52,155 nt of DNA from Fibrobacter sp. (GTDB lineage Bacteria > Fibrobacterota > Fibrobacteria > Fibrobacterales > Fibrobacteraceae). The stretch is taken from positions 1 through 52,155 of the forward strand of contig JAFZOV010000028.1 of assembly GCA_017550445.1 (NCBI GenBank), written 5' to 3'. Shown piece by piece: positions 1-8,700 of the stretch (within the stretch, counting starts at the first letter, position 1; every line of letters begins with the position of its first letter). The notes under the pieces were generated by a model. It was not told the DNA's origin and ran no database searches. It saw only the letters and a list, made by a program, of their open reading frames with translations. Both the position numbers and the translations under genes were made by a program.

Positions 1-125
1 CATAATCTTTTTTTTGTAAAAAAACAACTTTTTTTTAATTTTTTTTGAAAAAGGTGTTGATTATTTGTGAAAATAAGTTATTTTATACACAGCTAATTCA
101 CAACATAACCATAAGGAAGAAAAAA

Positions 126-473
126 ATGGCTACTACAAAGACTGCAAAGAAGCCCGCTGCTGCAAAGAAGCCCGCTGCTGCTAAGAAACCCGCTGCTGCT
201 AAGAAGCCCGCCGCTGCTAAGAAGCCGGCTGCTGCTAAGAAGCCCGCCGCCGCTAAGAAGCCGGCTGCTGCTAAGAAGCCCGCCGCTGCCAAGAAGCCGG
301 CTGCTGCTAAGAAGCCCGCCGCCGCTAAGAAGCCGGCTGCTGCTAAGAAGCCCGCCGCCGCGAAGAAGCCGGCTGCTGCTAAGAAGCCCGCCGCCGCTAA
401 GAAGCCGGCCGCTGCTAAGAAGCCCGCTGCCGCCAAGAAGCCGGCTGCTAAGAAGGCTGCAAAGAAGAAGTAA
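126..473 (+). CDS. Lys/Pro/Ala-repeat histone H1-like DNA-binding protein
   Basis: This 115-residue protein is almost wholly a hexapeptide repeat, KKPAAA: 16 full copies and one partial copy after a seven-residue start (MATTKTA), ending in a Lys-rich tail (KKAAKKK). The composition resembles the C-terminal tail of eukaryotic histone H1 and bacterial H1-like proteins (AlgP/Hc1 type), so nonspecific DNA binding or nucleoid compaction is the likely role; that is inference from composition. The start at 126 is preceded by AAGGAAG. An in-frame upstream ATG at 45 would add 27 unrelated residues and has no better ribosome site. At the DNA level the repeat is about 36 bp long, because units with CCCGCCGCC codons alternate with units using CCGGCTGCT. 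A strong terminator follows. Copy number is likely to vary between strains. Confidence 0.85.
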   Translation: MATTKTAKKPAAAKKPAAAKKPAAAKKPAAAKKPAAAKKPAAAKKPAAAKKPAAAKKPAAAKKPAAAKKPAAAKKPAAAKKPAAAKKPAAAKKPAAAKKPAAAKKPAAKKAAKKK

Positions 474-496
474 TCAACAAAATTCTCCTTTGTTGG

Positions 497-527
497 CGAG
501 CCTCGGTTTATACCGAGGCTCGTTTTC
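497..527 (+). terminator. Rho-independent terminator after the H1-like gene
   Basis: An 11-bp perfect stem (CGAGCCTCGGT / ACCGAGGCTCG) with a 4-nt loop is followed by TTTTCT. It lies 23 nt after the stop codon. Its T-rich tail runs directly into the putative -7 promoter box of the next gene. Confidence 0.9.
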
Positions 528-535
528 TATTTTTG
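528..535 (+). promoter_or_regulatory. Putative -7 box (TATTTTTG) of the 540 gene
   Basis: TATTTTTG matches the Bacteroidetes-type TAnnTTTG element and ends 4 nt before the ATG at 540. No Shine-Dalgarno is present, so transcription would begin at or next to the start codon. The box overlaps the terminator tail and no clear TTTG lies 19-21 nt upstream, so the call is tentative. Confidence 0.4.
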
Positions 536-539
536 GGCT

Positions 540-938
540 ATGATTTCAGAAAAAGACCTGACCGAACTCGAAAAAATCCCTTACGAACAGCGCATCGAGC
601 GCGTCGAAAAACTTTTAGAAGGCAAAACGGAGCCGCGAGCTTTTGAACTCGGGCTGTTGCTGGCCCTGAAAATGGGGCAAGAGATTCGCGAAGGCAAGGA
701 ACTTGGCTCTGAATCGGGCGATTTGGTCGCCAGTTGGAGCGGAAAGCACCCGGATTCTGTCGTGGAAGAAGCGATCGCGTTCGCCAAGGAGTTCCTGATG
801 AACCCAGCGAAACTCGCAGAGAAGATTAAGAGCGGAGTTCTCTCTTCGAAAGAGGAAGAGAGATTCCCGGCCAAGCCGGGGATGACAGAGAGCGATGATG
901 CCGCGGCGACTGAAGGCAACGAGGCTGAGAATGGATAA
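540..938 (+). CDS. Small acidic protein of unknown function with a repeat-derived tail
   Basis: This 132-residue protein is not recognised. It is acidic, helix-prone and soluble, with no signal peptide or membrane segment. Residues 1-100 look like a normal compact domain. Residues about 108-117 (RFPAKPGMTE) are encoded by a palindromic element (858-888, CCCGG...CCGGG followed by ATGAC) that recurs in intergenic DNA elsewhere in the window, so the C-terminus appears to have been extended by a mobile palindrome. The stop codon overlaps the ATG of the following Ppx/GppA gene (ATGGATAA), which implies translational coupling and perhaps a shared function. The start is 4 nt after a TATTTTTG box. 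Function unknown. Confidence 0.75.
   Translation: MISEKDLTELEKIPYEQRIERVEKLLEGKTEPRAFELGLLLALKMGQEIREGKELGSESGDLVASWSGKHPDSVVEEAIAFAKEFLMNPAKLAEKIKSGVLSSKEEERFPAKPGMTESDDAAATEGNEAENG
858..888 (+). repeat. Dispersed palindrome, family B (in-frame in the 540 gene)
   Basis: GAGATTCCCGG, CCAAG, CCGGGGATGACAG. The same layout (GGAGAT-CCCCG-loop-CGGGG-ATGAC) occurs outside genes at 22912-22950, 34180-34212, 34219-34253 and 49196-49232. Here it is read through in frame as part of the protein. Confidence 0.8.
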
Positions 939-1848
939 CAAGCTGATTGCAACCGTAGACATCGGGAGTCACAGCAGCATTCTGCTGATTGCAGCGTTTG
1001 AAGACGCTCCAGTCGCTGAAGGAGAGGCTCCGCGCAAGGTGCTGGTGCCGAAACTGCAGAAGGTAGAAGTCTGCCGCTTGGGTGAAGACATTTACGAACA
1101 CGGCGCCATTACCGAGAAGCGAATCAAGGAACTTGAAGCGATCATGACGAAGTTCCGCATGGACTTGCACGCACTGGGCGCAAATCTTAAGGCCGCGGTG
1201 ATGACCGAAGCCATGCGCAACGCAGAAAATCCGGACGAAGTCATTGCTGCTGTCGAGAAAGCCCTCTGGATCAAGCCGAGGATTATCAGCGGCGAAGAAG
1301 AAGGCAAGCTTACCTATCGCTCCGTGAAGGAATGGCACGGCGAAGGCCTCGTGACCATCGACATCGGCGGCGGTTCCACCGAACTCAGCAACGGCGACAC
1401 CACGTTCTCGATTCCGGTGGGCGCACTCAAGATGTTCAAGGCGATGGGCCCAATTCCTGGCCCCGAATACAAGAAATTCGTGAAGGAAACTTTCAAGGAA
1501 GTAAGCTTCAAGGGCATGACCAAGAAACCGGTGTACTTGATTGGCGGCACGGGCACGGCGCTTGCGATGGTTTACCTGAACAAGCAGCAGTTCGACTACA
1601 AGGCGATTGAAGGTTTGGAACTTTCGATTAGCGATTTGGATGCCGTCACGACGCGCATCTCGAACTTGTCGAAGGAACTCCGCGCGATGCTTCCCGGCCT
1701 AGAAAACGGACGCCACGAAGTGATCATCTGCGGACTTTTCTGGTTGAAGTCGCTCCTCGAAAAGCTCCGCGTCGAAACATTTAAGATAAGCACCGCCGGT
1801 TTACGTTTTGGGTTACTGTATGAAGAACCCACGTCATTGCGAGCGTAG
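931..1848 (+). CDS. Ppx/GppA family exopolyphosphatase / pppGpp phosphatase
   Basis: The 305-residue protein belongs to the ASKHA-fold Ppx/GppA family, which hydrolyses polyphosphate or the gamma-phosphate of pppGpp. The phosphate-1 motif (TVDIGSHSS) is near the N-terminus and the phosphate-2 motif (TIDIGGGSTEL) near residue 145. The length fits the short, single-module form without the C-terminal HD domain of E. coli Ppx. Substrate (polyP or pppGpp) cannot be decided from sequence. The start at 931 overlaps the upstream gene's stop; an ATG at 895 in the same frame would overlap more and is less likely. The last residues (PTSLRA) and the TAG stop lie inside a dispersed palindromic repeat (1831-1860), so the native C-terminus may have been changed by its insertion. 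Confidence 0.88.
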   Translation: MDNKLIATVDIGSHSSILLIAAFEDAPVAEGEAPRKVLVPKLQKVEVCRLGEDIYEHGAITEKRIKELEAIMTKFRMDLHALGANLKAAVMTEAMRNAENPDEVIAAVEKALWIKPRIISGEEEGKLTYRSVKEWHGEGLVTIDIGGGSTELSNGDTTFSIPVGALKMFKAMGPIPGPEYKKFVKETFKEVSFKGMTKKPVYLIGGTGTALAMVYLNKQQFDYKAIEGLELSISDLDAVTTRISNLSKELRAMLPGLENGRHEVIICGLFWLKSLLEKLRVETFKISTAGLRFGLLYEEPTSLRA

Positions 1849-1860
1849 CGAAGCAATCCA
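1831..1860 (-). repeat. Dispersed palindrome, family A (supplies the ppx stop)
   Basis: ACGTCATTGCGAGCG ... GAAGCAATCCA is the reverse-orientation form of the GGATTGC...GCAATGACG element seen at 12271, 12976, 30624, 33019 and 51793. The ppx stop codon (1846-1848) is in the middle of it. Confidence 0.85.
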
Positions 1861-1874
1861 TATTGGTTTTTAAT

Positions 1875-2597
1875 ATGCGTATTAATAAGTTTATTTCTCT
1901 CTGTGGAATTGCGAGCCGTCGCGCGGCCGACGCCTTGATTGAAGAAGGCCGCGTGCAAGTGAACGGCGACGTGATTAAGGACTTGGGGCACCAAGTCGAC
2001 GAGAACGCGGACCAAGTATTGGTCGACGGCAAGCCCGCCCGACTCCCCCGCAAGACGACGACGATTATGTTCCACAAGCCGGCCGGCTGCGTTTGCACCA
2101 AGACGGACCCGCAGGGTCGCCGCACGGTGTACGATTACTTGCCGCCTGCCTACCAGAGCCTAAAGTACGTGGGTCGCCTCGACTTGCAGAGCCGCGGACT
2201 GTTGCTGTTCACCGACGACGGCGAACTGTTGCACCGACTCACCCACCCGAGTTTTGAAATTCCGCGCAGCTACTACGTGTGGACCGACCGCCCGCTCAGC
2301 GAACACGCCGCGCAGAAACTCGTGGACGGCGTAGATATTCGCGAAGAAGGCGCCGAACAAGAAGAAATCGCATTCGCCACCGACATCTACCTCGAAAAAG
2401 GATTCGCCGAACTCGTGCTGATCGAAGGCAAGAACCGCGAAATCCGCCGCATGATGCGCGCCGTGGGCTACGAGATTCGCGACCTGAAACGCGTGAGCTA
2501 CTGCAAACTGACCTTGGGCGACTTACCCGCCGGTGAATTCCGCGAACTCACCGCCGATGAAATGAACAAACTCCGCCAGGCTGTACACGTAAAATAA
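1875..2597 (+). CDS. rluB: rRNA pseudouridine synthase, RsuA/RluB/RluE/RluF family
   Basis: The 240-residue protein has an N-terminal S4 RNA-binding domain (about residues 1-60, MRINKFISLCGIASRR...) and the pseudouridine synthase catalytic domain. The catalytic Asp is D103 in GRLDLQSRGLLLF, and a basic KNREIRRMM motif follows near the C-terminus. By family it isomerises a uridine in rRNA; RluB acts on 23S position 2605 in E. coli. Assignment to RluB rather than RsuA/RluF is by overall similarity and is not certain. The start at 1875 (MRINKF) fits the family N-terminus better than the GTG-type start 12 nt upstream. It follows ppx by 26 nt, with the family A repeat between them. Confidence 0.85.
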   Translation: MRINKFISLCGIASRRAADALIEEGRVQVNGDVIKDLGHQVDENADQVLVDGKPARLPRKTTTIMFHKPAGCVCTKTDPQGRRTVYDYLPPAYQSLKYVGRLDLQSRGLLLFTDDGELLHRLTHPSFEIPRSYYVWTDRPLSEHAAQKLVDGVDIREEGAEQEEIAFATDIYLEKGFAELVLIEGKNREIRRMMRAVGYEIRDLKRVSYCKLTLGDLPAGEFRELTADEMNKLRQAVHVK

Positions 2598-2666
2598 TGT
2601 GAAATGTGGAATGACTAATGAGAATGTTCACATTCCACACCTCACATTACACACCACACATTTATT
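2598..2666. repeat. Word-like inverted repeat between rluB and the phosphatase
   Basis: GTGAAATGTGGAATG is answered by CATTCCACACCTCACATT about 15 nt later, giving an imperfect hairpin rich in GTG/CAC words without a T-tract. It could be an attenuator or only a short-tandem-repeat remnant. No coding potential is seen. Confidence 0.5.
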
Positions 2667-3497
2667 ATGAGCAGAACTCTCTACATCGGTGATGTGCATG
2701 GTTGCGCAGAAGAACTCGAGCGCATTGTAGATGCATTCGGTTTTGTGCGCGGCAAAGACACGCTGTACCAGACCGGCGACATCATCAACAAAGGCCCCGA
2801 CATGTTGCGGGCACTGCAGTTCGTAAAAGACAACGGAATCTTGACCGTGCGCGGCAACCACGAAGAACATTTGATTCGTGCGCTGGAACTGCCTGAAAGC
2901 GGCTGGACAGAAAAGCAACGAGCCCGATTCGCCAAGCTTCCCATGGAAACCTGGCACGCCATTGCCGCAGAAGTAAGCACATGGCCCCTGTGGCGAGACA
3001 CCCCACATGCACTGCTGGTCCACGCCGGTTTGGAACCTGGCAAGGTCAGACTAGAGGACATGGATCCAGAAGTTCTTTTGTCTGTAAGATACTGGAACGA
3101 ACGTCCGTGGTTTGAACAAATTAACTGGAACAAGACAGTTGTATTTGGCCATTGGGCCAAGATGGGATTCGTGAATCGTCCCGGATTCATTGGACTGGAC
3201 GCCGGTTGCGTGTACGGCAAAAAGCTAATGGCCTGGTGCCCCGAAGAAGACAAATTCTACGAAGTGCCTGCCGCCCGCGAATACACCCCGGTAAAAGACA
3301 AGGCTAAAACAGCCTTCGATGCCCCCTGCATTGTACCAGGCGACAAGCTCCCCGAAGACAAGCAACCAAAAACATTCGAAGACATCAAAGCGAAAATTGC
3401 AAGCGGCGACATCGCCTTAGCCGACGACAGCGAACACGCAAAGGAAATTCGCAAGGCATCACCCAGCGTTGCCGCCGAATGGGCAGGTTACCCTTAA
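2667..3497 (+). CDS. ApaH/PrpA-like metallophosphoesterase
   Basis: The 276-residue protein carries the calcineurin-like phosphoesterase signatures in order: GDVHG (residues 8-12), a GDIINKGPD block (37-45, in place of GDLVNRGP) and GNHE (63-66). C-terminal metal-binding His residues are in LVHAG and FGHW. These motifs bind two metal ions and are shared by diadenosine tetraphosphatase ApaH and the serine/threonine phosphatases PrpA/B. The spacing is ApaH-like, but a charged C-terminal extension of about 60 residues makes the exact substrate uncertain. The start at 2667 has no Shine-Dalgarno. The gene converges on the MORN-type gene, and the two stop codons overlap by 4 nt. Confidence 0.85.
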   Translation: MSRTLYIGDVHGCAEELERIVDAFGFVRGKDTLYQTGDIINKGPDMLRALQFVKDNGILTVRGNHEEHLIRALELPESGWTEKQRARFAKLPMETWHAIAAEVSTWPLWRDTPHALLVHAGLEPGKVRLEDMDPEVLLSVRYWNERPWFEQINWNKTVVFGHWAKMGFVNRPGFIGLDAGCVYGKKLMAWCPEEDKFYEVPAAREYTPVKDKAKTAFDAPCIVPGDKLPEDKQPKTFEDIKAKIASGDIALADDSEHAKEIRKASPSVAAEWAGYP

Positions 3498-4084
3498 AAA
3501 TCGCAATTTTTGACGCAGCGGTTTTGTTCGAATTCCGCTTCGAGGACCATCACGCCCTTGTTGTAGCGACGGTATGGCCCTTGACGCACCCCGCGCTCCA
3601 TCGTCATCTCTTCTTTGAGGCCGCCTAAATCATCGAAAATTTTAGCGGTGCCATGCAACTGTCCGCGCATGTACGGTAGCTTGCGCCGCAAGCGCCCCTT
3701 ATCATCCCATTCTTCGGTCATGCCATCGAGTACACCGCCGCGGTAAACCTCTTTACTTTTCTTGACGCCATTTTCAAAGTAAATCGTCGAGATTCCCTCT
3801 TCGATACCATTCTTGTAGCCAATGGTCTGCCAGACTTTTCCGTTATCAAAATAGCTCCTGAACACGCCGTCAAGCTTGCCATTTTTATACGGAGCCTCGA
3901 CCGCAATTTTTCCATTGGGATGGTAGCTAATGGCCACTCCTTCGCGGACATCGGTTCCCTTCTGCACGGTATAGATGCGAGACAGAGATTTATCTGCGTA
4001 AAATTCTTTTATCGTGTCAAGGACCGCTGTTTGAGCAAAACAGCACGAGAAGCACAACATTGACAACGAAATTATCGCTTTCAT
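3494..4084 (-). CDS. Secreted MORN-repeat (YwqK-like) protein
   Basis: The 196-residue protein starts with a signal peptide (cleavage likely after CCFA, near residue 17). It then has at least five copies of the MORN/YwqK-type repeat, with the pattern YxNGKxxxxxxYxNGxxxG, e.g. YHPNGKIAVEAPYKNGKLDG and YFDNGKVWQTIGYKNG. Bacterial proteins of this type are often labelled YwqK antitoxin family, but the repeats only show a beta-hairpin scaffold. No toxin partner is next to it, so an antitoxin role is not supported. It is probably periplasmic or surface-exposed. A TACATTTG box ends 6 nt before the ATG, with no Shine-Dalgarno, suggesting a leaderless transcript. Confidence 0.8.
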   Translation of the reverse strand: MKAIISLSMLCFSCCFAQTAVLDTIKEFYADKSLSRIYTVQKGTDVREGVAISYHPNGKIAVEAPYKNGKLDGVFRSYFDNGKVWQTIGYKNGIEEGISTIYFENGVKKSKEVYRGGVLDGMTEEWDDKGRLRRKLPYMRGQLHGTAKIFDDLGGLKEEMTMERGVRQGPYRRYNKGVMVLEAEFEQNRCVKNCDF

Positions 4085-4090
4085 CGGTTA

Positions 4091-4098
4091 CAAATGTA
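4091..4098 (-). promoter_or_regulatory. Putative -7 box (TACATTTG) of the MORN-type gene
   Basis: TACATTTG on the minus strand matches TAnnTTTG and is separated from the ATG by 6 nt. No TTTG is found 19-21 nt further upstream. It lies in the 51-nt divergent gap shared with the radical SAM gene. Confidence 0.45.
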
Positions 4099-4135
4099 GC
4101 TATATCACGAATAATTATGTATTTTGCCATTGCTT

Positions 4136-5638
4136 ATGCGCATTACTTTTTTAAATCCCCCGTTTCATCCGATGTTCAGTCGCGAGTCGCGCAGTCCGTG
4201 CGTGACCAAGTCGTCTACCCTTTATTGGCCCATGTTTTTGAGCTACGCCGCCGGCACAGTCGAAGCCGACGGTAACGAAATCCAGCTCATCGATAGCCCG
4301 GCCATGGAACTCGACCTTGCGCAAACTTTGGATGGCATCAAGAAGTTTGACCCCGAACTCGTAGTTTGCAGCACGAGTACTCCGAGTATTTTGAACGACC
4401 TCAAGGTCGTGCACGCCATTAAAGAAGCACTCCCGAAAACGAAAGTCGCTATCATGGGAACGCATGCGACAGCCGAACCGCTCGAATCCATGGAAATGGA
4501 ACCGAGTCTCGACTTCGTGATTATTGGCGAAGCGGACTACACCACCCGTAACCTCGCCCGCTACCTGCGCGGCGACATTGCCGACATTTCAAGCATCGCA
4601 GGCCTCGCCTTCCGCAAAGACGGCAAGGTGGATTTTCAGCCCGAAGGCCCGAAGATCGAAAACCTCGACGAAATTCCCTGGGTGTCGAAGGTTTACCGCA
4701 AATACCTATACAGTTGCTACAAGAAGTATTTCTATGGCGCCAACCTGAACCCGCTAATTGTGATTCTGTCGGGTCGTGGCTGCCCGAACCGCTGTAGCTA
4801 CTGCGTAATTCCACAGACTTTGAACGGCCACAAGTTCCGCCGCCGCTCGCCGAAGGACGTGGTCGACGAACTGCAGTATATTAAGGATAACTTTGACGAC
4901 CTCGGCGAAGTATTCTTTGAAGACGATACGTTTACCGCAAGCCACGAACACGTTCGCGAAATCTGCAACTTGATTCTGGAACGCGGCCTCAAGATTACTT
5001 GGAGCTGCAACGCCCGCGCCGATGTCCCGCTCGACTTGCTCAAGCTCATGAAGAAAGCCGGTGGCCGCGAAATGTGCGTGGGCTTTGAAAGCGCTTCGCC
5101 TGTCGTTCTCGAAAATATCCACAAGGGTGTGAAGAATACCGACAAGGCAATCGAATTCACGAAGAACGCCCGCAAGGCAGGACTCCTAGTGCACGGCTGC
5201 TTTATGGTGGGAAACCCGGGCGACACGCCGGAAACTCTCCGCATGACACTCGACTACGCCAAGAAGTTGAACCCGAACACGGCTCAATTCTACCCCATCA
5301 TGGCATACCCCGGCACCGAAGCCTACAAGGAAGCTCTTGCAAGTGGCGCCCTGCAGACAAAGGATTACAACCAGTGGCTCGACAAGGACGGGTTCCACCG
5401 CACCACAATCCAGCGCGGCGAACTCACCAGTCAAGCTTTGGTTGACTTCTGCGACAAGGCCCGCCGCGAATTCTACCTGCGCCCGAGCTACATTCTGCGT
5501 CAGGGAATCATGGCTATCAAGAACCCGCGCGAACGCTACCGTGTGTTCCGTGGATTCGGCACGCTCGTGAAGCACCTGTTCCGTAAGCACGGGCAGCTCG
5601 CTCCGGTCGCTCGCCAGGCACCGACCGTGAAGGAATAA
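4136..5638 (+). CDS. B12-binding-domain radical SAM enzyme
   Basis: The 500-residue protein has the two-part layout of the BchE/class B methylase radical SAM group. The N-terminal Rossmann-like cobalamin-binding domain (about residues 1-150) contains the MRITFLNPP start and the VVCSTSTPSI and FVIIGEAD segments. The radical SAM TIM barrel has C216xxxC220xxC223 (GRGCPNRCSYC) for the 4Fe-4S cluster. The DxHxxG corrinoid-binding motif is not visible, so cobalamin binding is inferred from family only. Substrate unknown; relatives act in lipid, cofactor and natural product methylation or ring formation. MRITFLNPP at 4136 is the family-typical start. A family B-like hairpin and a bidirectional terminator follow. 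Confidence 0.85.
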   Translation: MRITFLNPPFHPMFSRESRSPCVTKSSTLYWPMFLSYAAGTVEADGNEIQLIDSPAMELDLAQTLDGIKKFDPELVVCSTSTPSILNDLKVVHAIKEALPKTKVAIMGTHATAEPLESMEMEPSLDFVIIGEADYTTRNLARYLRGDIADISSIAGLAFRKDGKVDFQPEGPKIENLDEIPWVSKVYRKYLYSCYKKYFYGANLNPLIVILSGRGCPNRCSYCVIPQTLNGHKFRRRSPKDVVDELQYIKDNFDDLGEVFFEDDTFTASHEHVREICNLILERGLKITWSCNARADVPLDLLKLMKKAGGREMCVGFESASPVVLENIHKGVKNTDKAIEFTKNARKAGLLVHGCFMVGNPGDTPETLRMTLDYAKKLNPNTAQFYPIMAYPGTEAYKEALASGALQTKDYNQWLDKDGFHRTTIQRGELTSQALVDFCDKARREFYLRPSYILRQGIMAIKNPRERYRVFRGFGTLVKHLFRKHGQLAPVARQAPTVKE

Positions 5639-5642
5639 GTGC

Positions 5643-5665
5643 TTCCGGTTTTAGCCCGGAATGAC
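5643..5665 (+). repeat. Degenerate family B palindrome
   Basis: TTCCGG, TTTTAGC, CCGGAATGAC. It has the family B layout with the ATGAC flank but a shorter stem. It lies just after the radical SAM stop codon. Confidence 0.5.
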
Positions 5666-5692
5666 AAATAACGAAATCGGAAAATCGACTAC

Positions 5693-5730
5693 GAAAAACC
5701 GCGACTCACAAGCCGCGGTTCTTTGTTTTT
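5693..5730. terminator. Bidirectional terminator between convergent genes
   Basis: The stem AACCGCG / CGCGGTT has an A-run on the left and a T-run (TTCTTTGTTTTT) on the right. It can serve both the radical SAM gene on the plus strand and the fibro-slime gene on the minus strand. Confidence 0.85.
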
Positions 5731-5744
5731 ACTTTATATTCAAT

Positions 5745-8700
5745 TTACTTTACGTTCACTCGGCGCATGGCTAAGCCAATCCTTACGACGTAAGAGCCGG
5801 AGCCCAGCGCAGGGACAACAGTCTCGGCAGACGTAATTTTACCACGCTGCACAATACGACCCTGCAAATCCATGACGGCATAGGATTTCTGCAATGCAGA
5901 AGCCGGTTCGTCCATCACGATCTTGAACTGGAAGGGACCAACCATCTTGATTCGGAAAGACGGTTCTGCAAATTCTTCATCGCCTTCCTGAGATTTTTCT
6001 TCACCGTTATTGGAGCTACCCTCCTTAACCACGGGCACCCACGGCGAGGGCAGGCGAACAGTCTCGTTATAGGCCGTCGGCGAATTCCAATGATAATCGG
6101 CATCAGCCTTAGCGCGTAAAGTATCCTTGCTGCTCAACTTAACCTGATCTGTCCAGTACACTTTATCCAAATCGGCCAACAGGCGCACGTAATCGCCCGC
6201 CTGCGGGGCAAGCTTTTTGCTGTCGTAAACAAAGCGGACCTTGCCCAAGGCGCCATCGGTCGTAATGGACGGATCCAGTTCAGATTCCACGCTCTTAGTC
6301 ACATAGCGGTCTGCTTCAGACTTGACACTGTTCAGATAGAAGCCCAAAGCGACTCGCTTCTTGGAGTCGGTCTTAAGCACCACCGGTTCCGAAAGCGTGA
6401 GCACCAGGCTGTCGCGGCCAGTAGCTTCGCCCTTGGCGTTTTTCATGCTGAACAGCTCGGCACGCAACGGCACAGGAGCAATACGATCCGTCAAGGACCC
6501 CACAAAGCTTTGCTTTACTATTTTACCCTTATCCTCAAATGCGGAATAGGCATAGACCTTACCCACACCAGCCGTCTTCACTTCTTTAGAAAGTGCGACG
6601 CCACCCACGGTAACAAGGTTGGAGCAATAACCATCCTTCTTCGAAGAGCAGTCAATATTATCGCGGCTCACCGAAATCAAGGCATTACAATAAACCAGGT
6701 TTTCCTTGGCAGAGGTAGAGAACCCTTCTTCGTAGGGGTTATGCGCTTCTGCAGAGGCTGAATCCCACAGCACACACACCTTGTTCGGCAAGGAATCCTT
6801 GTGAATGGCGCGGTTGAAGTAGATCGCCACGGAGTCCGCAATACCATCTAGATACTCGTAATTCATGCTAAAATACGGTTCCGGAATATTGTATTTCTGA
6901 GCAGGCAGAGTACCATGCACGTCAAACACATCGGCCATAATCGGGTAAGGTACCGGAGACTGGCGGAAATAAATAGGCGAATAGGTCGTTTCCACGGCAT
7001 CGTTGTATTCCACGGCGATTGTCGCCGGGTTATCGAATTCAGGATCAGGATCGTAACGATAATCCCTAAGTGAACGAACAGAAACCGTCGCAATACCATT
7101 TATAAAGGCAATGGTATCAGAAACGAATTCAATTTTCGGAGAGGTCTCTATGCCCTTGTGAATCTGAATGCCATTGCATTCCTGCTGGCAGAAATAATAC
7201 TTGCCATTCACATCAGGCTTAAGAATCGCCACATACAAGTCATAAACAGAACCGACCCAGCGTTCATCGTAAGTGCCATCGTCATTGGGTTGTTGTCCCC
7301 TTTCTTGATTAGCAGTTGTCGGATCAGAAGAAGACACGAACGTCAGCTTCGGCAGGTAATAGCTGATAGACAAAGCTTTTTCGCTGCCAGACACCTTAAT
7401 TTTAAACGTCTGAATCGGTTCCGTCAGATTCTTCATGGGAACCGTTGCATAGACTGTGTCGATACCAGATTCACCAACCATTCTCTTTTGACCGGAGGTC
7501 AACAGCTTGAGTTCCCCGGAGTCATCCTTGTAGTACACATCCATCGCATCGCTGTACGAAAGCGTGTACACCATCCCCGACGCATCTTGCGGGAACACTT
7601 CCAACGGCTTGCCTGTTTCAAGAGGTTCTTCTACGTTAGAAATGTAAACCGGGACCAATTCGCCACCCAGAGCAGTCGTCTGCAGCGAAATCGTGTCAAC
7701 AATTTCGTCATCAGCACTCTTTACATAAGCATCACGATAAACCACATCCACGTTGCCACTTGCCACACGGAACGAAGTCACCTTTTGGGACTTGCCTTCG
7801 ATATTCATGAACAAGCTGTAACGCCCCGGATTCAAGCATATTTTAGAGGTATTGACCGATGGATTTGTCAAATTATTCAAGTCGATACCACACATGTACA
7901 CGCCCGGAGTAGAAACGTCAACGAAGTCTTCTACAGGTTCAGAATTAATCGTATTTCCTCGCACCAAGGTGTAAGAAACTTTTATTCCCACATCGGTAAT
8001 CGAGGTTTCACAAACAGTATCAATTTTGGCAAGGCCACCCATAGCGGCAGCGCAAGATCCATCCGCCGTTCGAGAATAGCAGACTCTGTAAGAAGTTCCA
8101 TCCTTTTCATCGACAACCTTCTTGATGTCAATAGCAGACTTCTGACGAATATACATATTGGTCTTGATTCGAACGTTACTCATGGTAGTACGGCGGTCGC
8201 AGAAGAAGATGTCGATATCGTACTGATTGCCAGCAACCAGTTTTCCACTCAAGCCATCAAACCTATCCAAATCGACATAACCAGGCGCAGCCAAGTGAGT
8301 ACCGCCAAGGTCTACAGCCAATTTATTGTCAATGAATACCCAGATATCGTCATCGCCGCGGAAACTAAAGCGCTGCCCCGGCTGATAGGTAAACTTGGCG
8401 TGAGATTCAAAGCAGAAATGCTGGTTACGGCCCGTTTTAGAGGTCCAACGAGGATACCCTCCATTTCCATATCCCGAAGCAGTAGGTGTTTCAGAGTTTT
8501 CCTTAAAGTAAGGCCATCCTGCCGGAGCATCATAACATCCACTCCATCCAAAGACACAATCATACGAACCTAAATCAAACCATTCCTCCAAAGCGTCTTC
8601 AGTATAAGCACCATCTGCAAACAAGCCCGTACAATCATGTCCCTTATCCCAACCGGGACCATTACAAGCCAAATCAATCAAAGGAGCTCCTTCATCCGGA

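Noticed and set aside
98..436. Open frame opposite the KKPAAA repeat (Phe/Leu/Ala repeat)
   Set aside because: It is only the complement of the codon repeat, without a ribosome site of its own.
3494..4084. Antitoxin of a toxin-antitoxin pair (YwqK family label)
   Set aside because: The protein has a signal peptide and MORN repeats, and no toxin-like partner is adjacent.
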